From contig DAMALH010000004.1 in the NCBI GenBank assembly GCA_032000125.1, positions 1-64,000 of the forward strand: a stretch of DNA of 64,000 nt, given 5' to 3'. Below the pieces are notes generated by a model. It was not told where the DNA came from, did not search any database, and was given only the letters and a program-made list of their open reading frames with translations. The translations under genes were made by a program, and so were the position numbers. This DNA comes from Dryocola sp032000125. GTDB lineage: Bacteria > Pseudomonadota > Gammaproteobacteria > Enterobacterales > Enterobacteriaceae. Positions 34,610-44,600 of this stretch are shown piece by piece (the first letter of the stretch is position 1; each line of letters begins with the position of its first letter).

Positions 34610-36109
34610 ATGCAAAACTCTGTAGTGCTTACCCTGGATATTGGCACAACGTCGTGCAAGCTGGTGCTGGTGGACAGAAACGGTCACGAGCTGTTCTCCG
34701 ACAAGGCCCGCTACGAACTCTATTTCCCCGCGCCGGGCAGGGTGGAGCAGGACCCGCGTGAAATCTGGTCGAGCATCAGGACCATGCTCCAGCGGCTGTC
34801 GCGCGACGCCGGCGAAACCTACGATATTGAAGCGATGGCGATAAGCTCGCAGATTAGCGCGCACTTTCTCGTGGACGGCGAGGGCACTCCGCTCACCAAT
34901 ATTCTCTCCTGGATGGACAGCCGCTCCGCAAACGAAGCCCGTGAGCTGGTCGACTCTTTCTCCAGAGAGGAACTGTGCGCAGAGCTGGGAATGGATATGC
35001 TGATCGGGCCCGCGTTCATCGTGCCAAAGCTGAAATGGCTGGCGGCTAACGAGCCGCAGGCGCTGGCGCGTGCACGCTATATCATTCAGATAAAAGAATA
35101 CGTTATCTGGCAGCTGACGGGGGAATGGCGCTCGGATTTAACCAGCCTGAAGGGGATCGTTAATCAGAAAACACATCGCCTTTCCACCGGCCTGCTGCGC
35201 TGGGCGGGCGTGTCCGAAGAGATTATTCCGCCTTACGGCAACCCTTGGGATATTGCGGGCTATACCCTGCCTGAGGTGGCCCGCAGCCTTAATATTCCCA
35301 TTGCCATGCCGGTTATTCTGGGCTGGAACGATCTCAACGCGGCCATTCTCGGCACGGTGGGCGTGCCGCGCGGCAGAAGCGGATTTGATATTACGGGCAC
35401 ATCCGAGCATATCGGTTTTGTCGGCGCTGAATTACCGCAAGCCTCCTGCGAGGGGATAAATTGCCTGCCGTTTGTCGACGACGTGATGCTGACCTACGGC
35501 GTGACTTCCTCCGGCGGGCAGGCGCTGCAGTGGTATATGAACAATATTGCGGTTAGCAAAAATTACGTTGATATCGAACGCCACGTTACCCGCGTGCCGC
35601 CAGGCGCGGAAAATTTAATATTCCTTCCTTACATCAACGGCGAACGTAACCCCTGGTGGAATCCAGACGCGCAGGGCGTCTTTTTCGGCCTGCGCGCGCA
35701 CCACACCAAAGATCATATGACGCGTGCCGTGCTGGAAGGGGTGGGATTTGCGCTTAAGGCTAATACTGTACGCCTGGAGTCGATGCCCGCGGCGTTCGTG
35801 GTGTCCGGCGGCGCAAGCTCTCTGGATATCTGGAACCAGATCAAGGCGGATATCATGGGCGTGCCTTTTAAAAAGCTTAATACCACCGAGGCGGGATGCC
35901 TTGGCGTGGCTATTCTGGCCGCCAGCGCGCTGGGCTGGTATCGCTCGCTGGCGGTGGCGGCCGAAAATATGATTCGCACCTCGAAAGTTTACACCCCCGA
36001 TATGCAAAACCATCGGCTTTATAACCAGAAGTTTGCCACCTATCTGCGTCTTTATGACGCGCTGACGCCGGTGTTCGGCATCAATATTCATCAAGCAGAG
36101 GCAGAATAA
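34610..36109 (+). CDS. FGGY family carbohydrate kinase
   Basis: A 499-residue kinase of the FGGY family (xylulokinase/gluconokinase-like). It has the phosphate-binding LDIGTTSCKLVLVD at the start, a second phosphate loop FDITGTSEH and the family C-terminal signature VSGGASSLDIWNQIKADIMG. It phosphorylates a sugar, polyol or sugar acid. It is the first gene after the LacI operator, two bases before the first dehydrogenase. The neighbouring DgoT-like transporter favours a sugar acid. Confidence 0.88.
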   Translation: MQNSVVLTLDIGTTSCKLVLVDRNGHELFSDKARYELYFPAPGRVEQDPREIWSSIRTMLQRLSRDAGETYDIEAMAISSQISAHFLVDGEGTPLTNILSWMDSRSANEARELVDSFSREELCAELGMDMLIGPAFIVPKLKWLAANEPQALARARYIIQIKEYVIWQLTGEWRSDLTSLKGIVNQKTHRLSTGLLRWAGVSEEIIPPYGNPWDIAGYTLPEVARSLNIPIAMPVILGWNDLNAAILGTVGVPRGRSGFDITGTSEHIGFVGAELPQASCEGINCLPFVDDVMLTYGVTSSGGQALQWYMNNIAVSKNYVDIERHVTRVPPGAENLIFLPYINGERNPWWNPDAQGVFFGLRAHHTKDHMTRAVLEGVGFALKANTVRLESMPAAFVVSGGASSLDIWNQIKADIMGVPFKKLNTTEAGCLGVAILAASALGWYRSLAVAAENMIRTSKVYTPDMQNHRLYNQKFATYLRLYDALTPVFGINIHQAEAE

Positions 36110-36111
36110 TA

Positions 36112-37299
36112 ATGAAAGCTATTATTTACGGGGCGGGGAAAATATCCCGCGGGTTTATTTCGCAGCTGTTGTATCTGGCCGGGTATGAAATAGTTTATGT
36201 CGATATTAACGCGTCTCTTCTGCAGCAGTTAAGCGAGAGGCAGCAATTTACCGTTCACGTTATGGGCGCGGAAGAAAAAAATACCCTGATTAGCGGGTAT
36301 AAATGCCTGTCGCTGACCGATACGGCCGCCGTCGCCGAGCAAATGAAAACGGCGGATATTATTTTTACCTCCGTTGGCGGTAAAAACCTGGTCTCGCTCG
36401 GCGCGACGATTGCCGCCTCGTTAGCGGAGGTTTTTCGCGACGGCAAGCCGGAGGGCCATCTCAATATTATTACCTGTGAAAACTGGAAAGCGCCTGCCAG
36501 GGTGCTGGCCGAAAGTATTAAAAGCCACCTGAACGAGGAAGACGCGCAGCGCTTCGACAGCGTAATCGGCGTGGCTCAGGCCGTGGTGATGCGCTCCGCC
36601 GTCGATCCGACGCCACAAATGCTTGCCAACGATCCCCTGACGGTGCCGGTGCAGGACTTCTGGCAGCTGCCGGTGGATATCGACGGCATCAAAGGCGAGC
36701 CGCCGGCAATCGAGGGCGTTATTTATCAGCCGAACTTCGCAGGTTTCCTGGAGCGTAAAATATTCACCTATAACACCGGCAACGCGACCATCGCCTACCT
36801 TGGCTACCTGAAAAAACGTTACACGCTGGCGGATGCCGCTAACGATGAGTTTATCGTCTCCGTTCTCGACCAGGTTTATCAGGAAACCAACAGGGCGCTC
36901 TCTTTGAAACATCAGTGCGGCCTTGAGGAGCAAACAGCCTTCTCTGAGCAGGCGAAGCGTAAATATCAGGATTACGCCATCGTTGACGACGTGCGGCGCC
37001 ACGCGGCCGACCCGATAAGAAAGCTTGGCCCTGAGGATCGCCTTGTTGGCGCCGCAAGGCTTATAGAGCACTACCATCTTCCCGTGGACGGCATCAGCAC
37101 CGCTATCGCCGCCGCGCTCTATTACGACAATCCCGAAGACGCGATTGCGCTTTCACTGCGATCAATGCGCCAGCAGCAGGGAATAAATTATGTTCTGGAA
37201 AACGTCTGCAATATTTCGCCAGGGGAAGCGCTAGCCAACGCGATTCTGGAAAAAATTGCCTACCTTAAAAAAACAGGAATTATCGATGATGAGTCATAA
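36112..37299 (+). CDS. Mannitol-1-phosphate 5-dehydrogenase-like protein (first copy)
   Basis: A 395-residue NAD-dependent dehydrogenase of the MtlD family. It has an N-terminal Rossmann motif IIYGAGKISRGFI, LNIITCEN and the catalytic region GFLERKIFTYNTGNATIAYLG, all aligned with E. coli MtlD. It likely oxidises the phosphorylated product of the upstream kinase. It overlaps the second dehydrogenase by 14 bases. MtlD itself is ruled out by context, with no mannitol PTS beside it. Confidence 0.86.
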   Translation: MKAIIYGAGKISRGFISQLLYLAGYEIVYVDINASLLQQLSERQQFTVHVMGAEEKNTLISGYKCLSLTDTAAVAEQMKTADIIFTSVGGKNLVSLGATIAASLAEVFRDGKPEGHLNIITCENWKAPARVLAESIKSHLNEEDAQRFDSVIGVAQAVVMRSAVDPTPQMLANDPLTVPVQDFWQLPVDIDGIKGEPPAIEGVIYQPNFAGFLERKIFTYNTGNATIAYLGYLKKRYTLADAANDEFIVSVLDQVYQETNRALSLKHQCGLEEQTAFSEQAKRKYQDYAIVDDVRRHAADPIRKLGPEDRLVGAARLIEHYHLPVDGISTAIAAALYYDNPEDAIALSLRSMRQQQGINYVLENVCNISPGEALANAILEKIAYLKKTGIIDDES

Positions 37300-38428
37300 A
37301 CCTTCAGCAGTAATAATCGGCGCAGGGCAAACCGGACGAGGCTTTATCGCCCGATTTCTGTTTAACAGCGGCTATCGCCTGACCTTTATCGACAAAAATG
37401 AAAAAACGGTGAAGTACCTGCAGGAGGATAACTTTTTCACCATTCACTGCTTTGATGAAAGCGTTCGGCCGGTGCATATTCACGGCTTCGATGCCTTTCA
37501 GGCGGGGAGCCCTGAGGCGTTGCAGGCTCTTATTGCCGCCGATCTGCTTTTCGTATCGATTGGGCAGCAAAACTTACCGGTTATCGCCAAAGAGATAGCG
37601 CAAGCGGTCAGCCAGCGGCGCAGGGCGGGCGCGCCGACGCTAAAAGTGCTTACGGCTGAAAATGGCGTATCGCCGGGGCAAATTCTTAGCGATGCGATTA
37701 GCGGCGAGCTTGGCGATACCGAGGGCGTGGCGGTAGCGGAAGTGGCGATTTTCTGCACCACCAACGGGCTTAAGAAAACCAGACTGGATATAGGGACAGA
37801 AAACTACAACCGCGTTCCCTATGACGCCCGGGCGCTGGGAGGCGAGCTGGCTATTGAAGGGTTTGACGCCGAAGCGGATATGGGAAAACTGCTGCGGCGT
37901 AAAATCTATACCTATAACTTTATCAGCGCCTGCGTGACCTATCTTGGGGCCTATAAGGGCATTGAAGACTACGCTGCGTCGGCAAACGATGCAGAAGTGC
38001 GAAAGCTTATTTTTCAGGTTGTGCCGGAGCTGAATAAAGCGCTGTGTAAAGTGCTCAGCGTTGATGCGGCGTCGCAGAAAACCTTCTCGGACAATGCGCT
38101 TAAGAAGTTTAGCGACTCCACTATCGAGGATTACGTCAGCAAAAACGCGCGCGAGGTTTCCCGTAAGCTGCGTCCGGACGACCGCATGATCGCCCCGGCA
38201 AATATGATTATCGATAATCACGGCGATACTCACGCCATCGCTATCGTAATAGCTGCCGCCATTCTCTGGGGGGAACGAAATGAAAAGCTGCTGGAAACCT
38301 ATGACAGCGTGGCGTCGGTTCTTGCCACCTTAAGCAAGGTGCCGGTTAATTCTGCGCTGGGGCAGCAGGTCGAGTCGTTTTACGCGGCCTTAAAACAGGG
38401 CGCAACTATTACGCAACTGCTGAAATAA
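37286..38428 (+). CDS. Mannitol-1-phosphate 5-dehydrogenase-like protein (second copy)
   Basis: A 380-residue paralogue of the preceding protein, with the Rossmann motif VIIGAGQTGRGFIARF, VLTAENGVSPG and the catalytic LLRRKIYTYNFISACVTYLGAY. The two copies differ widely, so they probably act on different substrates or form a heteromer. The ATG at 37286 is preferred (AGGA seven bases upstream), with another ATG one codon later. Two MtlD-like genes in tandem are unusual. Confidence 0.84.
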   Translation: MMSHKPSAVIIGAGQTGRGFIARFLFNSGYRLTFIDKNEKTVKYLQEDNFFTIHCFDESVRPVHIHGFDAFQAGSPEALQALIAADLLFVSIGQQNLPVIAKEIAQAVSQRRRAGAPTLKVLTAENGVSPGQILSDAISGELGDTEGVAVAEVAIFCTTNGLKKTRLDIGTENYNRVPYDARALGGELAIEGFDAEADMGKLLRRKIYTYNFISACVTYLGAYKGIEDYAASANDAEVRKLIFQVVPELNKALCKVLSVDAASQKTFSDNALKKFSDSTIEDYVSKNAREVSRKLRPDDRMIAPANMIIDNHGDTHAIAIVIAAAILWGERNEKLLETYDSVASVLATLSKVPVNSALGQQVESFYAALKQGATITQLLK

Positions 38429-38529
38429 AAATGTAATTTAATAATGAAACACACAGGCTGAATGATTTATTTGGCAGGTGTTTCTCGTTCTGAAATCCGT
38501 ACCTTACTATAATTATCTCTGAGGCTGAT

Positions 38530-39816
38530 ATGAGTCCTAATAAACCTACAAAGGTCAGATTGTTCATTCTGTTTATGGTTTTTATTTCCGTAGTAATTAA
38601 TTATATGGACAGGAGTAACCTTTCCATCGCCGGGCCGCATATTGCGCAAGAATATGGCTTGTCGAGTATTGAAATGGGCTATATTTATTCTGCTTTTGGC
38701 TGGACATATGCCTTACTGCAAATTCCCGGCGGCTTTATTGTTGATAAAGTCCTGCCGCGCGTGCTGTATACCTTTATGCTGGTTGGCTGGTCTGCAATGA
38801 CGCTGCTAATGGGGATTGCCCAGGGGTTTGGCGCGCTCTTTGGCCTGCGCCTCGCCATCGGCGTATTCGAGGTGCCAGCGTTCCCTACCAATAATAAGAT
38901 TGTTACGGCCTGGTTCCCGGAGCATGAAAAGGGCAAAGCCATCGCCTGCTACACCTCGGGCCAGTTCGTGGGCGTGGCGTTCCTGACGCCGATCCTGGTC
39001 GCCATCCAGACCTGGCTTGGCTGGAAAGGGATGTTTATTCTGATGGGGGCGGTGGGCATCGTTTGGGGATTCATCTGGTATGCGCTCTACCGTCAACCAG
39101 ACGAGCACAAGGGGGTAAACCAGGCGGAGATTGACTATATCAGGCAGGGCGGCGGCGTTATTTCCGCCACCACCGACCATGCCGAAGCCGGTAAGCCAAA
39201 AATCGAATGGTCGCAGATAAAAATGGCCTTCTCGCGCCGAAAACTGTGGGGCGTGTATATCGGTCAGTTTGCTTCCACCTCCATGCTCTGGTTCTTCCTG
39301 ACCTGGTTCCCAACCTATCTGGTGGAATATCGCGGGCTGGACTTCATCAAGGTTGGTTTCCTGACGTCAATTCCGTTCCTGGCAGCGTTTGTCGGCGTCC
39401 TTCTGGGCGGGACGGTGTCAGACTGGCTTATCAAACGAGGCCACAGCATCACCCTTGCGCGCAAGCTGCCGATTATTCTGGGCCTGCTGCTTTCTACCTC
39501 TATTGTGGGCGCCAACTTTACCGATAACACCACGCTTATCGTCGTGTTTATGACCATCGCGTTTTTTGGCAACGGCTTCTCTTCCATCACCTGGACTTTG
39601 GTATCGGCGATTGCGCCAGTTAAGGCTATCGGCATCACGGGCGGCACCTTTAACTTTATGGGCAACCTGTCGTCGATCTTTATCCCGATTGCGATCGGCT
39701 ATCTGGTTAGCGGCGGCAACTTTGCTCCGGCGCTGATTTTTGTTTCGGTTATCGCACTCGTGGGCGCGCTTTCCTACATTTTCATTGTCGGGAAGGTCGA
39801 ACGCGTTTCTTTCTGA
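38530..39816 (+). CDS. MFS transporter, DgoT-like sugar acid permease
   Basis: A 428-residue ACS-family transporter with strong similarity to E. coli DgoT: NYMDRSNLSIAGPHI, FGWTYALLQIPGGFI, FEVPAFPTNNKIVTAWFPEHEKG and FFGNGFSSITWTLVSAIAP. It probably imports a hexonate or similar acid by proton symport. It follows the dehydrogenase pair in the same direction and ends the LacI-controlled operon. Confidence 0.88.
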   Translation: MSPNKPTKVRLFILFMVFISVVINYMDRSNLSIAGPHIAQEYGLSSIEMGYIYSAFGWTYALLQIPGGFIVDKVLPRVLYTFMLVGWSAMTLLMGIAQGFGALFGLRLAIGVFEVPAFPTNNKIVTAWFPEHEKGKAIACYTSGQFVGVAFLTPILVAIQTWLGWKGMFILMGAVGIVWGFIWYALYRQPDEHKGVNQAEIDYIRQGGGVISATTDHAEAGKPKIEWSQIKMAFSRRKLWGVYIGQFASTSMLWFFLTWFPTYLVEYRGLDFIKVGFLTSIPFLAAFVGVLLGGTVSDWLIKRGHSITLARKLPIILGLLLSTSIVGANFTDNTTLIVVFMTIAFFGNGFSSITWTLVSAIAPVKAIGITGGTFNFMGNLSSIFIPIAIGYLVSGGNFAPALIFVSVIALVGALSYIFIVGKVERVSF

Positions 39817-39926
39817 ATGCTTTGTTAAGGCGATACGCGAACGGCTCGCTCAGGGAAGAGCGGCGCATTTGCTTCATTAAAGGTGGCAGCTTTAAGGCGT
39901 GGGCAGACGTGGAGGGGGCAGAAACG

Positions 39927-39954
39927 AAAAAACCAGCTGTCCGTGGACAACTGG
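39927..39954 (-). terminator. Terminator of an ancestral tRNA-Asn, now orphaned
   Basis: The stem CCAGCTGTCC / GGACAACTGG is followed on the minus strand by six T. It lies 12 bases from a truncated tRNA-Asn 3' end, the same spacing as in the intact copies, so it looks like the original terminator left behind when the island inserted. Confidence 0.7.
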
Positions 39955-39981
39955 CTTCTTAAATTTGGCTCCTCTGACTGG
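39954..39981. repeat. Left attachment site of the second island (tRNA-Asn 3' end)
   Basis: These 28 bases are identical to 60405-60432. They include the last 16 bases of tRNA-Asn (39966-39981) and the 12 bases downstream of it. The tRNA sequence then breaks off. Confidence 0.85.
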
Positions 39982-40107
39982 GATCGCCTTTGCCATTAAC
40001 TGGCTGATTGGTAAGCTAAACCTAAAAATTGGGGTTGTCAAGACCACCAGAATGACCACCTATTTAGCTAACACCGAACACACAATGAGTAAGCCTTGTA
40101 GATTCAA

Positions 40108-40788
40108 CTATTCCATATATTTCTTAGCAAAATTTGCCAATTCTTTCGCCTTGGCAGGTTCCCAGCCGTTATTGACTGCAAACTGTCTGATTGCCTCTTC
40201 AGTTGCTCTGAATCCTTGCTTATTTAGGTCAGAAAAAATTCGCTTTGCCATGTCTTTATCACGTGGATGGCTGAGCCCTGTTGCCATGTTGATGCATCGA
40301 CCTAGTCGCAAAATCTCATCGCCCACATAGGTTGGCAATTGTGGCTTTTGTACCTTCCAGTGAGACTGACCGACTATTTCAGGATCCCATGTAGATAACC
40401 AGCGTTGACCTTCTTCCTCTGACCAGGGTAAGAAGACGATGCTGTTGATATTTTTTGTACTATCAACAATATCCATGTCTTTGCTCAGAAGATACGTTGC
40501 CAGTATTACGTCATAGTTATCATATGGTAAGAAACTCTTAGGGATCTTAAAGTCTAGTCGGATATTATCTCCCAGATCGACGGTTTGGCCTTTTCCCAAT
40601 GCTTTTGCAGTTTGTGCGCCGAGAAATGTTGCAATATCAGAGTGCAAAAACATTCCTTTTGCAGGGAACACCAACGTGATTTGTTGAAGCCCAGCATCTT
40701 TGCATAGATGGTAAGCTTTGCTGAAAGCGGCTTTTATATTGTCCTGATTCGAACCGATGTTTTCGATCAAAAATCTGAGATTTGGCAT
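40108..40788 (-). CDS. Unrecognised protein downstream of the Avs-like gene
   Basis: A 226-residue soluble protein starting MPNLRFLIENIG with AGGAG before the ATG. No family is recognised. The N-terminal half looks alpha/beta (QQITLVFPAKGMF, NYDVILATYLLS) and the C-terminal part is helical and lysine-rich. It lies 76 bases after the 40865 gene on the same strand, so it is probably part of the same operon as the giant STAND gene and may be an accessory factor. Confidence 0.75.
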   Translation of the reverse strand: MPNLRFLIENIGSNQDNIKAAFSKAYHLCKDAGLQQITLVFPAKGMFLHSDIATFLGAQTAKALGKGQTVDLGDNIRLDFKIPKSFLPYDNYDVILATYLLSKDMDIVDSTKNINSIVFLPWSEEEGQRWLSTWDPEIVGQSHWKVQKPQLPTYVGDEILRLGRCINMATGLSHPRDKDMAKRIFSDLNKQGFRATEEAIRQFAVNNGWEPAKAKELANFAKKYME

Positions 40789-40864
40789 GAAAACTCCTGT
40801 TACTAAACCTTAAGAATTAATAGAGAACGCTTGGGCCAGATAGCTATGGCTAAACTGAGTCATA

Positions 40865-41644
40865 TCAAACACCAGTATCATCTCCTGTTGGCTCGTTCTC
40901 AGATGCTGGCAAAGCTTCAAGTTCTGATTTGAGTTGTTCATCTAACTGAGAAGCTAACGAGAGAAACGCGGCGAGTTTTTTCTGCCGTTTCTCCAGTACT
41001 CTTCTTTGTACAATCGTCGGATCATCTTTATTGACAGGATTATCCAGAAATCGAAAAATCCGCAATTCAATCATATCGATGTCTTCGTTAAGTCCGGCCT
41101 GTTGCGCCAATTCAACCCATTCTTTAGATTTATCAATAGCATTTTCTGCAGCTAAAGAGAGGCAGTAATCAATCAGCATTTTCGCCGTAGAATCAATATG
41201 ATTAGCGATTGAGAGCCATTTTTTAACGTCGTCTGGTTCTTTTTCGGTATCTATCAGTTCTTGTGCGGGGGAAAAATATCTTCGCTGCTCGTTTTCAGGA
41301 TCAAGGCTTTGTAAGGCTCTCAGAATAGGTTCCGGTTCCTGAAAAGGTTTATTGCCAATTGGCAATTCGTAGCGATTAACCCAGAATGCCCAAATAGAGT
41401 CCCTGAGCTCCGCATGTTTAGTTGCACGAATAATTTCATCCGGGCTATGTTCCGCATCGTAAAGGAGTTCTGCAATATAGTGGGCCATCCACCGGCCCAA
41501 CGTATCAACAGAGTCATTCAGTTTAAGCTCATCAACTAACTTCTTCCCCAACTCGATAATTGCCGTATAGCGTGTGGATGGTTCCGTCATGTCGGAAGAG
41601 GAAGAGTCGAGTGCTTGAAGGGATATTGTCGAGCTCATTTTCAT
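40865..41644 (-). CDS. Unrecognised helical protein overlapping the Avs-like gene
   Basis: A protein of about 259 residues, mostly helical and acidic near the C-terminus (ASENEPTGDD). No family is recognised. The start is uncertain: in-frame ATG codons occur at 41689, 41644, 41638 and 41590, and none has a strong ribosome site. All lie inside the end of the upstream gene (stop at 41532), so translation is probably coupled to it. The overlap of at least 59 bases argues for a functional link to the giant protein. Confidence 0.7.
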   Translation of the reverse strand: MKMSSTISLQALDSSSSDMTEPSTRYTAIIELGKKLVDELKLNDSVDTLGRWMAHYIAELLYDAEHSPDEIIRATKHAELRDSIWAFWVNRYELPIGNKPFQEPEPILRALQSLDPENEQRRYFSPAQELIDTEKEPDDVKKWLSIANHIDSTAKMLIDYCLSLAAENAIDKSKEWVELAQQAGLNEDIDMIELRIFRFLDNPVNKDDPTIVQRRVLEKRQKKLAAFLSLASQLDEQLKSELEALPASENEPTGDDTGV

Positions 41645-44600
41645 TATTCCGTTCATATCTGCTGTTTCGTGAATAGCGATCAACATCAACCTCTAAAATG
41701 AGATCCATGTTGAATGTTTCTAATGCTGATTTTATGAAGTGTATTGAAGCACATAGCTTATAACCATGTGATTTTTCCTCCTCATTTTTACCTGATAGAT
41801 GGCCCCAGATACTGGAAACCATCGCCGGTTCAACACTAGAAGGTGAATACCATACCCGATGATCTTTATCAGTAGTTAATTTCATCGCATCAATAATAAA
41901 TGAGGCTGGTTCTGGGATTGGAAACCTTACATCACCCGCCCAGGGATCAAACTCATCAATTCCACAGTATTCAGCAATATCTTTAATCAATCCTTTTAGC
42001 TGATAGTGTGCGTGATTTATTTCAAGATTATCTCCAGCATCAGGGATTTTATAGTCATATACGTTTTTAGTTGTTTGTAATGCTCTGAGGAGCGATAAAG
42101 ATCGCTCCGGCGATACTAACGCAGAATGGACAACAATAGATTCTTTTCGATCTGAACAAACGTCAGACCAACGTCCCCATAGCGTTAATATTCCGGGGCT
42201 GGGACATAGTGTTTCGTTAAATACATTTTCAGAGATTGACGCCAGCCATTCATCCCTATTGTCAGAACTGCTATTAAGCCAACTGGAGCGCTCTTTGGGG
42301 GGAATATCTCTCCGATCGGCGAGCCAACGATGATCGTTTCGAGAAATATCATGCCTTCTTAACCAGTCTAGAAAAACATCCTCGACATCGTCGTAGTCAC
42401 TTGCAACTAATGGTTTTGACGCTAATAACTGCCCAGCGGTCATAAACATTGCATGGTATGACAAGTAAAAATGGTAGTCATCGACCCGTGGATACGAACC
42501 ATGACTGTGATGATTATCTCTATCTTGATAATAGCGTCGTTTACTACGCTCATCCTCATCCCAGTTGTGGCTACCTTTAAAACCAAGAACATTACGAATA
42601 ATGCGAAGCATTTCAGGTTCTAACTGTTTTTGAGATACACCGAAACAATGTCCCAGAGGTTTTAGCCAGTAAGGGCCGAAGTCGATACCAAAAGTATATG
42701 AATCTTCATCTCTACGATCTTCAATTTCATCAAGGACCGGGAGAGCCGTAGACTGGTTTATATTTCGGAGTTTATGCTCTTCTTGTGCTGGGATAGAGAT
42801 CAGGCCGCTATCATGAAGCGCAAGTAAAGTTCTGGCAGCAAAAAGACGGATTAATACATGTGGCTGATCAGTAGTGGCATAACGGTAGAAATAACCAATA
42901 TTGGAAATCAGCGAATTTCCATCATTCAGCGCAACCCTTGCAGCAGCGATCATCAACCACAATTGAGCATGAAGAGTATAAAAGGGCAGATTGCGATCAC
43001 AAAAAGGTAAAGTGGTAGCGTTTATCGCGTGCTGAAAAATTCCTTGTATAACGCTTGTACGATTCATTCGACATAGTGCCAGAACCGCATGCGCTGCTTG
43101 CCAGCGCATTTCTGCTTCTGGAGAACCCAAACGTGCCCAAATATATCCTGCAAGTGAATCTTCTACATGAGTTGGCGGAGATAATTTCTCGTTCCATGGG
43201 CCGTCACCATCCTCATCTTTTAGCACACCATCGAATATATCTAGGGCATAAGATAATACATTTAACGCTTCGTTATGCTCCAGTTTACTAACAAGAAGGC
43301 CTGGAAGGCTAAACAAACGATCAGCATTTGCAGGATCTGGTGATTCTGCAATGGCCTCTAGGACAATACCGAAAATCTCTTTTTCACTTATATCAGAAAG
43401 CCTACTGGCCAGACCGAAGGGAAAAATCTCGTAAAAACGACTTATCCCTATCCGCATACAGAAACGTTGGCAATACTCTTTTATTAAACCTGCTAGGGCA
43501 GTTTTAATGCTTAAACGAGATGCCCATTCATCAGGTATAGATTCAAAAATATATTTGACATCATAAAGCCCCCAGTGAGACATGGTACTAACAGCAGCGA
43601 TAAAACTATATTCTTTCCCCGTCTTAACTCGGCTTATTGCTTTTTTGATGAAGGTTTCTTTGGAATAGAGCTCAGGAACACTACGAAATTTTTCGTATGC
43701 TGTACTAATACCATCAATAGACGATAAATCACAATCCTTAAAAACGGACTCCCACTCTTGGGCGTGATCTTGCTGACTATCACTTGATGAGTGACTGGAT
43801 TTTTTTGAAACCGCTTCAGTACGTTGTAGATGTGCGATTCTTTCTTTCAGTTCTGAGTGTTCAATAGTTAATGATGTAGCAATAGCATCCAGCTTTTTAA
43901 GACTTTGGATATTTTGTACGTCAAATTTCGTATAGTGGTAAACCACTTCGAATGCCGCAATCTTATCTTCGTCATCAGTACACGAGGATAAAACTGAGTC
44001 AAGCAAGTCGCATTTATGCCAACCGTTCTCAAATGTAATTAAAGGCAGTGCATCGAGTGCATTCATTTTATTTTTCTTTACAAGATGCTCAATGGTCCAT
44101 GCCAGTATACTTCTGTGATTACCAAATGTACGGTCACGCCAACGACTTATTATTGCCATGGCTGAAGATGGACATAACTCAGCCAAAATCTCAACAGTAT
44201 CACTCCACGCAAAATGTTTATCCCGATCAACATATTCTCTGGTTAGCTCAGCACACCGGGCTAGTTTATAGACAATTGCAGGGGGAACTTGCGTTTTGCC
44301 AGCAACATATTCAGCAAGATCAAGTATCGCTTCCCATCGACTTAAATTTTCATCACCCAGCTTATTTGTAACTTCAATCGCTTGGTTAAAGTATTCTTTA
44401 GCTTCTGACTCATCAAGTGAAATGAGTGAACGGGAAAGGTCTATATAGCCATCAGCTTTGACCTGCGCATCAGAGTGCTCATCGCTCCATAAGGATAAGG
44501 CGAGTTCGGCGAAGTGATATGAAAGCCCTTCAAGCCCTGAAATCTCTGCACATACAGAACTGAAACGGTGAAACGTTGGTGTGAATACTCTGTTCCCTTT

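Noticed and set aside
36112..38428. Calling the dehydrogenases MtlD of a mannitol operon
   Set aside because: No mannitol PTS or MtlR is present, there are two divergent copies and the neighbours are an FGGY kinase and a sugar-acid permease.
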